DNA from: Struthidea cinerea
Lineage: Eukaryota; Chordata; Aves; Passeriformes; Corcoracidae
Assembly: GCA_013397865.1 (NCBI GenBank)
Contig: VZTI01001766.1
Coordinates: forward strand, 2,417,408 to 2,481,407
DNA: 64,000 nucleotides
Direction: 5' to 3'
In this document: piece by piece, positions 25,201-40,200 of the stretch
Numbering within the stretch: position 1 is the first letter of the stretch
How the letters are laid out: each line of letters begins with the position of its first letter
Made by a program: the position numbers and the translations under genes
Notes under the pieces: generated by a model
What the model was told of the DNA's origin: nothing
Database searches by the model: none
The model's input: the letters and a program-made list of their open reading frames with translations, nothing else

Positions 25201-28200
25201 AAAAAAAAAAAATTTGAATAAAATTCCTATCTCAGAGTTATTGCAATCCTTACTGATTTAAATACACAATTAGGAATCAAAATCTGTAGATCAGTTTTGG
25301 GAAAGATTTTCAAGACAAAGCAAATATTATGTGAAGCCCAAAATCAGCAATTTTGAATTTTGAATGAGTATTTCAATAATTATAATTTTTGTTATTGGTA
25401 CTATTACTAGATAAGCTCAAAACTGACTCTCTGTGACTGTAGCTCAAAGAGTTCTTCTCTCCTCAGGTAACCACCCTGCAGCTCAAGACCAAAAGCTAAC
25501 TAGAAAAGCAGATTAGTGTCCTCAGGGACAAACCCTCTGCCAAAGTGGTCAGAGCAGGTGCTCTGTGTGTAGTGGGAGGAAGCAGACCGAGCCCAGGGTG
25601 CTGCAGCTGCAGACCTATGGGCACAGCCCAAAGCCCTGGATGGAGCAAGGAGCCCCCAGGCAGAGAGAAGCTGGCCAGGGTCAGCCCAGCCATCCTCTGC
25701 CCAGGACACCACGCACTCTGAAGTCCACTGCACTTGCAAATAGCTGCCCGTATGCAGATGGACACATCCTGGTTGCCACGTTTCAGGTTAGAAGAAGGGA
25801 ACACAAGCAACCTGGCTTTCCTGTGATGGCCTGTGCATAGCTCAAAGCACATTTGACCATTTCTATATAGACTCAGAGGCACTAAAGCTGAAAGGAGCAC
25901 CTTATTTGAAATTCAAATCCTGATTTCAGCGTATCAGCACTGATATCATGAGACAGAAGTTTGAATATATTTTTCACCCCATCTCCCATTCTCTCTGTGA
26001 CCGAGTTACATAGAAATTTGGTATTTTATTTCAAATATAATTTGAAAAGCGGAGCCTTCCAGAATTCACACAAACACCTCTCTGGTGAACCTTCCTTTGG
26101 AGAGGGAGTCAATCTTGCTGCTCTTTTTCAACACAAAGCTGCTATTAGATAGTTTGGGTCTTTTTTTTCTTAAACAGCATCTTTTGGCTTTAGAGAGGAA
26201 AGACTGCTGGTAACAAGAGAAAATGGGACTACCAACAGTGTCAAAAATACTAACATACTGGTTTTTCAAAAACTATAAACTTAGGTGGCAGCAGACAGTA
26301 TTATCTGCAAAGAAAGCAGGCTCAGAGTTTATTAGTCAGACCTACCCTGACGAATGCAGCTGTCTTTCTGGAATGATTTCCTTTCATCACCCTTCTTGTT
26401 TCCATTGCTAGCTGGTTCACAGACTACACACACACACAAACCAAAAGCAAACCATTAAGAAAAATGCACAGCCTCAGTGGCAGATAACAAACTGCATGCA
26501 TTTAGAGAATAGCAAGTGTCCAAAGGCTCCTGATACAGTGTGCCCTCACTGTACTATTTACTTTTACTGGGAGAATTTTAGTGACTGTTCCTTAAAGCAA
26601 ATATGACTTAATTTGTGAAAGATGACTTGTTTTATTCAAGCCTTTAGCTTATCCTTTCCTTCCCAGCTATAGTGCTGTCACCTCCTTGCTAGCATAAAAA
26701 TCATGATTTCTAGCTAACACAGATTAAAAAACCATAAACCAAAATAATAAAAGGATTTAAGGGAAGATACAATGTTGCAAAGGAATCAGACGCAGCTAAT
26801 GCTCACCTGTGACTCAATACAGAAAAGAGATTAACCTTCCCAATCACAGCAGGACTCTGCCTGGATCTGCAGCCAGACACAGTCTAATCTTTCCTAGATG
26901 GAGGATTATAGAAGAGACAACCCAAATTCTGAATGCACAGAAGTGCCATTTATTTTATTATAATGGAATCCCTGGCAAGATAGCCCATTTTCTTTGTTGC
27001 AATGGTACCATGCATGCCTGTCAAGCAAGAACTTCAGAGTGTTTAGGGGGATAGAACCAGAGGTGAGATCAAAGTTCACTTTACAAACACCTGATTAAAA
27101 TATTTCAGACGTATTTTGCCACACCAATAATCTGAGCAGGGAATGGGAGAACTGCAAATACATCCCCATTTATTAAGGAAATGTAGATAAACTGTGGCTT
27201 ACATGAATCAGCTGGACTAGAACAGGCTCCAGATTGCAGAACATTGACCTGGCTTCGACATAGAAACTCAGCTGTTGCTCAAAGTCACGGCCAAATGAAA
27301 CCTGTAAAAGACAAAAGGTCCCTAGACTTCACTGCTGTAGGGCTTAAATACAGGTAAAACTGCATGCAGAGAAACCACAGATATTCAAAAGTCAAAATCC
27401 CCACATATTGCTAAGGAGAAAAGCCACCAGTAACAACAAGCAGCAGTTGGAGAATCTCTGTTCTTCTATCTGTCTGCAATACTTGAGCTTCAGGGAAACA
27501 TGAAAGTTTTACTGGTTTGCTTTTTTTGTCTATACTCCACATGATGTTCTACTTTACAGATCAAGTATTTTTCAGGAAAATGAAATTTAAATCCTAGGTT
27601 TGTGAAGTGTTTTCAAAACTAGCAGAACTCTTGATTCTTTATGGCAGAGACAAAGGCTTGGTTTTGATCATACCTACAAAGCAAAACAAAAAACCCCAGA
27701 AAATAGAAATAGATCTGTGAATCTGTATTCAGATTCCTCTAATTTCTAGTTGATAAAGGGCCTCCAACAGATAACAGCATTTTTTTCCTAATTATAGAAA
27801 AACCAGTAAGAAAAGCAGGTTTTCCTTGAGTTTGGTTAATAAATACATGTTTATATAGCATGGCAAAAGCCTGTAACCTTGCATTCTGGCAGGCAAGAAG
27901 TCATAAAACAACCTTTGTGTGAGAACAACCTTCTTCCAACCCTGTAGATTTAAAAAACCTGAGTGCTGTCAGCTGGAGTGTCTCAGCTGTCAATTAAAAG
28001 CAGAGCATCAGGAACAGTCTCCAGGCAGTCTATGTGTATGTAATTTTTCTTCTAATAGAAGTAAAGGTTGCATTATTTATTATTTCTCAAGTCATATGCA
28101 AAAGAATTTTTTACAAAATTAGAATAAAATTTACATTTAATCCATACAGTGAAAGATTAAAGAAACTGCACCAGAAAACAAAGGATTGCTTCTCACATTA

Positions 28201-31200
28201 CAGACAACTGTCTTTGCTTTTCCTCTATTTGTACAACTGCTGATTCTTGAGCCCTAGTCTCAAGAAAACTTGCCTAAAAATATAAATTTTTCCACAAAAA
28301 AGACTGACTGTAAGGATGACTGTTACAATTGCTTTTCCCTCCACATCTTAATGTGTGCTGGTTTAAATTCATAACTAGGCATTTTGCTGCTATGGGATTT
28401 TTTTCCCCCTGAACCAGGACTATCAAGACACAGCAAATTTTATTAATGCAAGAAACACTCCTAAAGGAAATTGTACTTTATTATACTGCATGTAAAGCTT
28501 AATAAAGCAAAACAATACTAGAATATTAATTAGCAAATTATTATAGCTGAAGAAAAAGCAACCATCTAGAGTAAATCCATAGAACTGCAACAAAGAACAA
28601 AGAGGCCAAGTAGACACACAGCCTGTCAGTTCTGTGTGAAAGAAAAAACAAGCATTGAGAGTGTGTAGTTAGAGAATACAAAAAGCTTGAGAAAGTCTCC
28701 CTAAAACAGCCTGACATCTCACAAACAACACAGATCAACAAAAGATTTATTGGAATAAGCATGAGGGATGGGTTGAAAACTAATTTCGAGACAAAACACC
28801 TGGGGTTCTCCTGGGACTACTAATTTAATGATACGAATGATCTTATTTCTAAATTAAGATAAACAGAGATTAGAATAAGAAAAAAGTTACACTTATTTTG
28901 TATTTTTGAAAGCTGGTATTGGTTCCATTTAGAGCTGGGTAGTGGAACGTCATCCACATAAACCAGCGACTGCTCTGATGCTTCAGTTGCTGTTTAACTT
29001 TTAAATACGTGCTCTGTTTTACAGGAGATTTACAAACCTAGCAGAAAATATGGTTAAATAAACAACACGTGCACTTTAAACTTTCATATTGCACCACAGC
29101 AGCTTCAGCACTGTGTGGCCTTTCTTTGAGCACACACTTATTTCACTAAAATGCACTTCCCGGGGTTTTCAGTGGTCTTAAGCAAGTCAGAGACTGCTCT
29201 CTGATTCAGCCACACAGGCACCTGTTCCTTATGGGGATCTCACAAAAATCCAAGCTCTAAGGTGCCTCCAACAGTTGCACACAATTGTCACTCACCATTT
29301 TTATGAATCCATTTATCAGAGCTGCTAATGTTCTTTTCTCATCCTCAAGTGTTAGTGCACTAGAAAAAAAAAATTACTTGGTAAATTTTAGAATATTATC
29401 TTATTTATCTATAAAGGTTCAAATGATACATAATATTTTATAAATTTTTCTGTATAAAACCAATTTTTATTTAAAATTTCCTGTTTAAAACCAAATTTAA
29501 TATCACCAAGTCAGCCATGAACCAAACCAATTTACAGATTTTAAAAAAAGGAAAAATTGCTGAGTGTCTTTAGATTCTATACAAACTTAGACTTTGGCTG
29601 AGGAGAAAGAAGCTACACTAATGTTTTTTACTGTAGCAAACAAATGGCTTCAGTCTTGTGTTGCAACATGAGGACTTGAGTAAGAACCAAGTCTAAAAAT
29701 CTAAAGAAATTATTAAGTCTACTCTTAGAAGGGAGTTGTCCTATTTAAGGAGTAAAGCTTTTAAAATACCCTTTAAATAGTATACAGTGTATAACATTAG
29801 TTTATTGTTATTTTGGGGTTTGGTTTGTTTTGTTTAGGGTTTTTTGTTTTAACTAACCTTGCCTCAGAATTTTAAAAATAATTAACTTCACCTTGCTACA
29901 GTGCTGGTTTTCTTTACGTTTTAGTAAGAACTGAACTAAACTGATATGCAAAAAGGAGTTTCTTTTCAAAACTATCACAGATACCTATTCTACACCAAGA
30001 GTCCAGAGTCTGATTTGAAACAAATTTACATCACATAAAAATCCAGTCAGTCAAACCTGTTTCACTGAAAATGGGTGAACAAGAAGTTAAATTACAATTA
30101 ACTGATACAATTTAATCCCCTTACCATTATATGCTTGGCTCCAGCTTTGACCTTTAGTATATCAGTTACCAATTTCCAATTCAGACACCAGATGGGAGGA
30201 GAACAATAGTTTTACTATATGAATTCAGTAAGGGAGGAAAGAAAACCTCAGCACGATTAGCTCATTAGTGCATTCCCAATCAAAAGAGTCAACTGATGGG
30301 CTCTGAAAGGCTCAGAAGGCTTGTAATGAGATCTCCAGGTCAGTAATAGGTTTCCAGTTCAACTGTGAATCAGACCCCTACCAGTCTAACGGCTGTTATC
30401 CTCCAACAGCTGTTACAGGGGTCAGCGAGCCCTACACAATGGGCTGGGAGTTTCCTGAACCAGGATGCAAAAACAGATGCAGGAGTTACTTCAAAATAAC
30501 TGGAATTTACGATGATTTACCAAGAGATGTACGACCATCTTAGCTCAAGGAACTGCTGGTTTAAGGGATTTTAAAGGTCCCAGTAAACTATCAAATTGTT
30601 TTGGCAAAGCATCAGAGGAAGCACCAAATATGGATTGCTATAAACTGCTTTATTTTTTTTAATAAGCTGGTTTAGGTACAATATATTGTTCTATTTAAAG
30701 GCTGAAGTGGCTTTTAGTGCAAGATACAGCCAAATAAGGCACTCTAACCCAAAATAAAACACTCTAGCTGGTATTGGAATTACATGCTAAATCTGACCTC
30801 TTTATTGACAATAAATCTTGCATTCATGGCCTATCAAGGATGAGAAAGTTTTAAGTTCCTTTGCAGCATCTGCCATACTAAGAGGCTCTGGGCTCAGAGT
30901 GCCGAAAGAAATTGTGCCCTTACAATTCAACTCAAACCAGAAGGAAAAAAAGAAAGTTTGTCCCCTTGACAGATAAAATTTGCAGCATTGTGATCCTGGC
31001 TCTGTTTTCAATCAGACACAGATTTTGGTGTGATTTTTGCAAGTCACCTACAAACCACAATGTTTTCCACACTGCACAACTGCTATTGAAACAGTGAGGG
31101 TGCAACAGGGCACAGGGGATCCCAAACAACCTCAGCTCTCAAAGTCAAGGGCAAAACAGAAGAGGAGGAATTAGGGAAAAGATATAGATGGTTCAAGAGC

Positions 31201-34200
31201 TTCTCAGTTCTAGCTTCCCCTGCTCAAGTTCCTAGAGATCTTCCAGGTATCCTTTTAAAGATTTCACACCCCTTTGTAATGGCTGAAAATAGTGGCTCAC
31301 AGAAAGGTATAATTGAGTATGGCAATCTGCTTTAGTAGCTACATAATCACTTGAATCTCAGAACTATCTTAGTATTCACTATAACTCAAAGATTACATTG
31401 GTTTCACTCTCAAAATATTCTGAAGATTGGATTGTAAAGTCTCTGCTTCACTAGAAAACTACAAAACTTCTGCTACTTCCCTTTTAAAATTCTGCTTCAG
31501 TATTCAAAATACAGCAGTAATTAAAGAGCAAATGGTACGTGCTGCCACTTCACTGCACAGCTCTTCCCTCAGCACTAATTGGATTCGTGTCTTAATCCAC
31601 CTTGAAACAAATAGTCTCAGAAACATGAAACCACATCAGGCAGCCCAACTTTGCATAAATGAGAGTTCTTAGTAGAAGTTCATCTTACTTCACAGAATCA
31701 TGCATCGTCTTACAGATATGCAGGAGAGCATTGAGTATAACGGGATCCTTTGTCGACTCCTGCTGATGCCTAGAAAGTGTTTTAGAAAAAGTGGTGAAAA
31801 ATCCTGATCTGTCAAAACAGAAAACAATGACTAGAATAACATCCATTTAATGTGTAACTCCAATCACCAGCACTGCATGACACTGCACAAGTTTTGAACT
31901 CAACTGTGAACCAAGGGAACACCAACGATCACATGGTTAATAGATGTACAGTTCCAATAAATGCCAGTCAAGAAATACTATCTTAATTTACACAGCTGAA
32001 CTGCCCAGCCACAGACTGACTCCTTAATGGACACAGTAAGGTAGACATGTGATACACTGAGGCAGTCTAAGAACATCAAAACAAAACAATCCTGGATTTA
32101 CCAAGATATAATTCCCCAGCTACTTAGGGACAGACAGGAAGGATCAGTGTCACGTTTAGGTACAGAGGCACATGGGCACTGCAGCTCCACTAAGATGATT
32201 AAGGGGCCACAGCATCTCTTGTGTGAGCAAAGCCAAGAGAGCTGCGCCTGTGTGCCCCAGAGGAGAGAAGGATTGGGAGGCTCAGCAGTGAATAGAAATA
32301 CCTGAAGGGAAGGTGAAAATGAGAAAAATGTTTCAAGAAGCCTGTTAATTATTTGAAAAGGACTGCTTGACTTTCAGAGCAGTTGAATATATTTTCGTTT
32401 TCTAAGTTCATTTTCAACTGTAGCAGTACTCCATTCTGTGCTGTCACAGCAACTGGAACCAACAAGCAACATAAGCCAACAAATGCAACACAAACAAGAA
32501 AAAAAAGCTCAGACAACAACTATTCTGTTAACCCATACCAAGTCAGCATCAATATAATTACTTCAACTCATCTTTCTTTGTGAACAGTCAAACAGCCCAT
32601 CAATAAATAACAAAATTGACACATTTCCTTTTTTCTTTCCCATAGCCTGGAAAACCTTCACAAACTAAATAGCCAATATACTGACTCCTCTCCCCTAGCC
32701 ATCATCCAATAAGTTTCTCAGAGCCTCCAGAGTGCATTTCACCTCAACAGTCCCCACTTACTTAATAAAAGATTCCATAATGCACTTGCAAACCTCCACT
32801 CTCACACTTTCCTTCTGGAACATGTCCAGAAATGGCAAGAATTTCTCCTGAAAGTACAAATACATAAACAAGTAAAATTAGGTATGTTACTAACAACACA
32901 CTAAAACAATAAATATTTTGGATAAGTTTTATAAGCACAGTTATTTAGGTAAAATTATTTTAATCTTTTTTAAGAGCAGTAATTCATCTCAAAGGATGAA
33001 AAAGAAGAACAAATAGAAGAGGACTGCTGGCTGAAAGATGTGTCAATTTATTGATTGCACAGAACCAGAAGGGAACACAAAATACAGAACTGTTTGAATC
33101 TAATGTTGCACTTTATTTTTAAAAGCAATTATATGCTTCAAACACCTTAAGATCATGACAAATTCAGACAGCTATGGAAAAAAAGGTAAGATATTAAAAA
33201 CAATTAAAACAGTCTACACATCATCAACAACTTCGCATGTATCCAGAGCAAGTTAAGAATGTCTAAGACATTTAAATTCCCTTCAAAGATAAGGGTCTAG
33301 GTTGTTAACATACTGAAATACTTAGTTTCTGTATCATCTCAAGAATATAGTGAGGGTAACTTTTTCAGAATTATCCAAGCAATTTGTGAACAAGACTTGA
33401 CTCCAAATCCACAGCATCAGTCTTGAATTTTACACTTCAAATGGTATCTCTACTTTGACACACACTCTGTACCGTCTTTGTTCCTATTTTTCTACCTCAT
33501 ATACAGTCTCTGACCTGAGTTCCCCTTTCTTTCAATGCCAAATGTAAGTGCTATGAGAGATCATGTTAAGTACATAACACAGAAGCAGCTATCAGCAATT
33601 ACGTTAACACACATACACAAATAAATGGTATTTTACCTTGCATTGATTGTCACTTATGCGACAGTAAAAAAACAAACTCAGAGAATTTAACAACCTAATG
33701 AAAAAAGTATAGAAAATTGGAATTGGAATAATAAGTACTTAAGTAGTAAGCAGCAGAAAGCTCACAAAATATTTCTGCACTTAGCTACTTGACAAAAAAT
33801 CCTTCCGTTCTGTGAACCTGTAAAGAATCTAAATATCCCAGTCAGGTACATTCTCTTGCAGAAACAGTGCCAAACAGTTCTTCTTAAAAATTTATTAAAC
33901 AGAATATCACTTACCACTGAAAAAAGCAGAGCGAAGTCATAGATATAGGTAATAACTTTCTGAATAATTGACTGCAGCTAAAGGGGAAAAAAGGAAAAGT
34001 AAAAAAAAACCGGGGGAATTATTGTAATATGAGTTAAATTAAGACTATCCACACCAGAGATTATTCTTCTCTAGTTATTCATAGAACCAAACCAGTTAAG
34101 ATGCTTCAAGCATTCATCAATGTAATTTCTCTCCCCAAAGCAGGACAGACTATAGCTATGCTGTTCCCACACACTTTTCCAACACACCCTTCAGAACCCA

Positions 34201-37200
34201 TATTGAACAGACGCTGACCAGCCTGCCCAGGCTTTATTTGCTCTTCACTTCCATAGTCAGGGACATTTTTTCAATTTAGAGTCTCCATGTCCTCCAGCTC
34301 TCTGCACTAAAAAACTCAGCCAAATAAACAAAAGAAAAAAAAAACCAAACCAGTTTGTTAAATCTTCTTTTGTAGCCACTTTTTCTACCCTCCAAGTAAC
34401 CACAAAAACCTTCTCAACTAATCCATATCTCATTTGGAATTCAGTCTCAAGAACTGGACACAATAATTCACTGAAGCCTTAACAATGCCAGGTAGAGATA
34501 GACTATTTTATGGTTTACTTCTGTTTAAACAGCCTACCATGATTGCTCATTCCCTTCAGCAAACACCACGGTTGATGTAGGAGTTAACTATTGGTACTTC
34601 TAAATACGTAAATCATTCAGGTTTAGCGTTTCTCAGAATTAAAAGATTGATGTGCGTGGAAAAAAAGGAGGAATAAATCACAGCATTACAGAGTTCCAAG
34701 AGGCTTCCCAAATTATAGCTAGTGTTTAAAAATAATTATTTTGTTATAAGAGTTATCAGTCATGTTTAAGAATTAATTCCATTTAAGAAGATGCACATCA
34801 GATTTCTACAGATTTGACAAAATAAGTTCTTTACCTGTGGGTAAGCATCTTCAAATGCTCGATCAGGAGTCATGTGTTTGATAACATCAGCCAGAACTGT
34901 ATTGACCTCTCGCTTCTGTGTAGCAAGAAACAAGGTTACAAAACACAGGAATGAAGCTGGCACATAAATCAAGTCACTGTACACCACTGGAGCAGGATAA
35001 TTTACTTCCATTTGCCAAAGCATCAGCTTTTTACAGAGCTCTAGTTAAGCCAGGAACTTTAGCTATAGCTCCAGTAAATCCTTACTTAAACTGGCCCATC
35101 TGCCATTAAAACAAAAGGATAAGAAACATTCAGTGCTCTGAGGTGGTAAAGCTTCAAAGCTGCATCATTTGTCCTCATTCATCTTTCATGAAAGGAAATG
35201 CAATTTTTCATTCCTACACACTTACACTGAATAGTTAAAGCCTTTCCGTCTTTAATGCCAAACTGCTTATACAGCCACTTAGTCTGCATCAGAAAAATTC
35301 AAAGGAAACAAGGTAATTTTCACCTACCGTAAAATGTCTGCAGGTATACTCCACCCACACTTCAGCACAGTTGATATAATCCTAGAAATACATGTCTTAT
35401 GATTACCAATATTTGCAGGAGACTGTGAGAAATACACTTGCAAAAATTACACTTAAAAGAATTACCTCTGAGGTATGATTCATGCAGACCTAAAGATTTG
35501 GACTCAAAAGCTACATTTGTGTAATAATGTTATATAAAATCAAGTTATGCTTCAGCAGAGCTAAGAAAAGCAGCGATGATCTAAAGATATGACCAGCCAT
35601 AACATTTTTTTTGCAGCTGTGTGTATTTAGAAAAGGTAAACAATGTCATGCTAAGCATCTGCTTACTGAACAACTGGCTACAACTTTGCTCTAAACACAG
35701 AATCAGTAGTAAACAGAATGGACAGTAACTCACCTGTGGGTTCTTCAGCTTTGTTATCACCTTCCAGGCTTCATTTAATATTTGAAGGCGATCATTTTCA
35801 GGAGGATCAGCCAATGCCAAGTTTAATCCCAGGGAGCGAAAGAGGAGATGCTGAAAGTCAGTGAGAAATTTTAAATTAAAAGCAGATAATGCATGTCCAT
35901 CCGAGACTTGTCTGGCAGGTACTGTTTGCAGAAAGATTTTCAGATCAAATCACTTGAATAATTTTATTCAGGTGAATACGCAAGTTATGTTGGCAACTAA
36001 GAGCAAAAAGACCTCTGTCAAAGAAAAGGAATCGCTACAAATTCCATAAAAAATGTTACCTTTGGGAACCCAGACTCATCACACTCTTTAATCATGCCAA
36101 TGAAGTCCATTGATCTCGCAGCAATAAACTCTGCTCTGAACGCCGACATTACTGAATTCAACAGCAAAGCACTGCAATGAACACAACACAGATCAATGCA
36201 CATCAACAGCAACTCAAATTTGGTAGTCCCTGCATTTACATCAATATGAACTTCTTAGACTAACAACTGTCCAGCATCTATTACAAATTTTTTAAAAAGC
36301 AAGAGAATAAGGAAGAAAAGACCCTTACATAAATCGAGTTTGCTTTGATGAGGATTAATAATGCATAAGCAAAACAAGAAAACATTAAGCCACCAGATAA
36401 GGAAAAGGTAACCCAGCCTGTACAATACTTCTTCCACACAGGTGTTTGTGAAACCATCATTTTAGCAGGAATTTACTAGAAATATCAAGCAAACCAGGAG
36501 TAGCTGACATTTAGAAACTTACTCTCTGTTCAACTACAATTCAGAAGAATACTTAGGGAGGGCAAATCCCTGTTGAAACATTTCTTAATTGATTATATTA
36601 TATATGCATTATAAAAGCCACATTTCTAGCAGCTGCACTGTTAGGATTAAAATAAATCCAGAGTCAGGGTCATGTGATAACTAGCAATGACATATTTAGA
36701 CATTTATGATTAACCATTCAGACAGGTATTTGTGTTATATCAAACTGAAGTCACAGTGGAAGAGTGAACTCACTGCATTACTGTAACATCCAGTTTACTC
36801 AGCCATGAGCTAGCTCAAGAAGCTGCCTCATAAAACACTGTGCCCTTCACTAGTCTGAAACAGACAGTTTGCATAGAGGGCAGTTTACCTTGAGGGAAAT
36901 TCTACATGCTTAAAATAGCCAGCACCTTCTGTGTTTCTGCTCAGCCTTAGTGGTCCCATCACAGTTTGACTGGAATTTGCATTTTATCATTAGACAAGCA
37001 CTTCCAGTTCACTAGGTCTGTGCTTTGCAATACAGAGAGCAGGCCGTCACTTTTCACTTCGATGGCTGCAAAGTAGCTCATGGAACATATTGAGATTATC
37101 AAAAGATTTGTATACTGATGCCTCTTGCTTTGTAGTATTTTGACAGTCATGAGAAGACATGAAAACACTGAACTCCACTTTGAAAGAAGACTACTGTTTT

Positions 37201-40200
37201 AAACTGGATTACTCAACTTCCCGATAAAAAAGACATGTCCCAAAAACATTTCTTTAAAAAAAACCCCTCATTACACTCAACATTTTATCCTTCCTTCAAA
37301 AAGCAAACAGGAACAAAGAGGAGGAACCTAGCCCATCTTTGCAGTGAAAAATGCTAAAAGTTGATTTTAAAATAAGTTCCACAAAACAAATCAACACCTA
37401 TACAAAACAATTTGTGCATCAGAGGATGTGGATTATTTTTATCTGTACTATACACTCTGATACAATACCATTTTCACAGCACATTTTTTAAATCATGCTT
37501 TTCCCACACTCCTTAGCTCAGTCACAGAATGCTGGCGTTCCTCAGCTAAGTGATTAACATATTTTAGTTCCTCAGCTGCTGCAGAATTGGACTGTGCAAA
37601 GCACATTAAAAAAAAATAGATAGTTGAAAACTTTTACAGATCTCAGCCAACCACCCTAATAAAATGAACAGAGAGGAGGCCATCAGCAGGCCAGACTGCA
37701 ATCACAAAACCCAGTAAGTACATCCAACTTTCAGACCAGACCATCTTCGTGAACTACTCACTGAAGGTGATTACCCTGCACACAGACTTCTAGGAGATGT
37801 TTGAGGTATCAACTTTAATGCTGAAAAAAGCAAATCCCTAAGTATTACCAACTTCCAAAGGCTGCCAGCTGCTTTACAACTTCCCTTTCTGAATGCATGT
37901 ATGGCCTGACTGTAGCTAGTGGAGGATAGGGGGAACGAAGGGGAGGAAAACCCAGAAAAATGAAGCAAAACCAGGAATCAGAGACATGGCTGATGGAGAA
38001 CACATTACATGTCCTAAACTTTGGCTTAGGAGCCAGAATGCAGCAACCAAGTTAAACTAATTAACTTTGGCTTGACAAGTAATCTACCACATTTTAGAAT
38101 TCATCTCTGGAAAACAGATGTTCAATCATGATTTAGTAAGCTACTGGGAGAGTGAAAGCTACACTATGCATCCAAGCTGTTTCCAAAAGAGGGAGAGAGA
38201 ACATTATTCCAGGGACTCACGGGCACTCATTACAGACTCATCTCTTCTACACTCTGCAACACTTACTTGTTCCCCAATTTTTTGCATCTCTCCATCATCT
38301 CAGTAAGCAGAACCTGGAAAAATTGCTTATTAAAATTAGTGAATAGAGACTTTGCAAATATATTCTGCTTTAATTGCTGTACTGAAATCTACTGAAAGCT
38401 GTTTTAATTACCTCTCCAACACATTCCAATAGTCCTGTCCTATCCTATATTTACAGCACAAGCAAACAATGGTGTAGCACAACATAAAACACATCCTCTG
38501 GAATAGGTACAGTGGCATTTCAATCAAAACCACCATTTTATGGAAGCCAAATCTGCAATCCTTCATCCATGCCATTACTCCAGGTAATCACTATTTGCCA
38601 GCCAGGACAGTTATCCCTGGCAGCAGAGGTGAAAATTCTGCCAGACTGCAAACCACACTGACAGATGAAAACAGCCTGTTCACTGTGTTAAGCTACAGGT
38701 TACTCAAATCATTTTTATATCTGTATGACAGAAGAAACTGATGAATTCAGGAAATAAAGATTAAACTAGCTAAAGAACAGAAGGAAACAAACGGGAATAC
38801 TGCCTATGAACTTGAAGTGGTCACACTTGAGCTTTGTGGAAGCAAACATTCTTCCTGTACAGAAGAGAACATCAGACAGTCCTATGTAGGCTCTCTACAC
38901 TCGAGAACTGACTGAGGGGTGGTTTTTCAGTAGGCAAAATTAACTCTTCACCACAACACTTCCTTTAGTATTGAGCATTACCACGTTCACTTACATCTGG
39001 GGCATGGTATGCAATGCACTGCAAAATCCAGTCTATAGCAGGAGAATACAGGGTCAAATACAAAGGGATCTCCACACATTGCACCACCAGCTGGTTCTGA
39101 ACCGTATCCCCGTGTATCTATTGAAATAAGAGAGAAAAATACGTTGCTGTGAAAAGGCATTTAATGGGAGATATGATAAACTGAATAAAGTTTGTATATG
39201 AACAGGAACAACAACAGACAGCATCACAAAGGTACAGATATTCTGAAACATTCATTGCAAGGCAGGGGAAAAAATATCAAGCTCCTAACATATATTATTC
39301 AAGTCTGGAAACATGCTGAATAGAGCAGTTTCAATTTATCAGAATGTATGTAAAATTTCCCGTACTATATCTGGATATAGAAACGCCCCTAAATCTAGAT
39401 TTGAGAACTTCTAAGATTTCTTAAAAGTATGTGGCAGTTTGATTAAGGAGTGTATTTATCTGACTTTGCAAATAAAACATTTATTTGCTTACTTGTTTAA
39501 ATGTTAGAAGAAAGTCAAAAAAATTTTTGTTCAGGCTTTCTTTGAGTTGTGGTGCCACTTCCATCCCAACCTGTATTAAAAGGAAAAGATTTTATCAGCA
39601 TCTATCAATTCTCCTTCAGAATGAGACAAAAACACATTTGCTGAAGGAATACACCCAAGTCACACACATCAAATCAACCAACAGCATTGAATCACATGCT
39701 TTTGACTGATTATTTCCTTGCTTACTATTAGAGTCATGTCCACTAACAGCTGTGGTAGTTACAGCTGTGTCTAAACACGATCCTAACATCAGCTCCAAGT
39801 ATCTGTAAGCAGTGAGGAAATCAGTGTCTACTCCAGTGCACTGCAACAGCCTACAGCAGCACAGAAAATCATTCTTACTTATTAAAAACACTTAAAGAGA
39901 GATTCCCCATTCTTAAAACGGAAGAGAAATTATTTTTTGTTTGTTTGTTGAAAGGAAGAGACAGGCTGCTGACTACTTGAGATAAAAGCAGTAGTTCCAA
40001 GAAGCAGTGGCAGCACTGGCTGCAGTAAATCTTCGATACAGATCAGAGGAGGTAAATGACAGCCTACCCTGCAAAGGTATGCTCTGGCATAGACTGCAAC
40101 CAGTGGATCTCCAATCCCTCTAATCATAGATGTTAACCGTGGGAGACATTCCGAAATCCCCCTGTTTTCATCAGAAATGAAAATGAGTTTCAACAGTCAA

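Noticed and set aside
25496..25900. 134-codon open frame on the minus strand in VPS35L intron 25
   Set aside because: GC-richer patch with overlapping open frames on both strands, no splice-bounded conserved block and no family resemblance.
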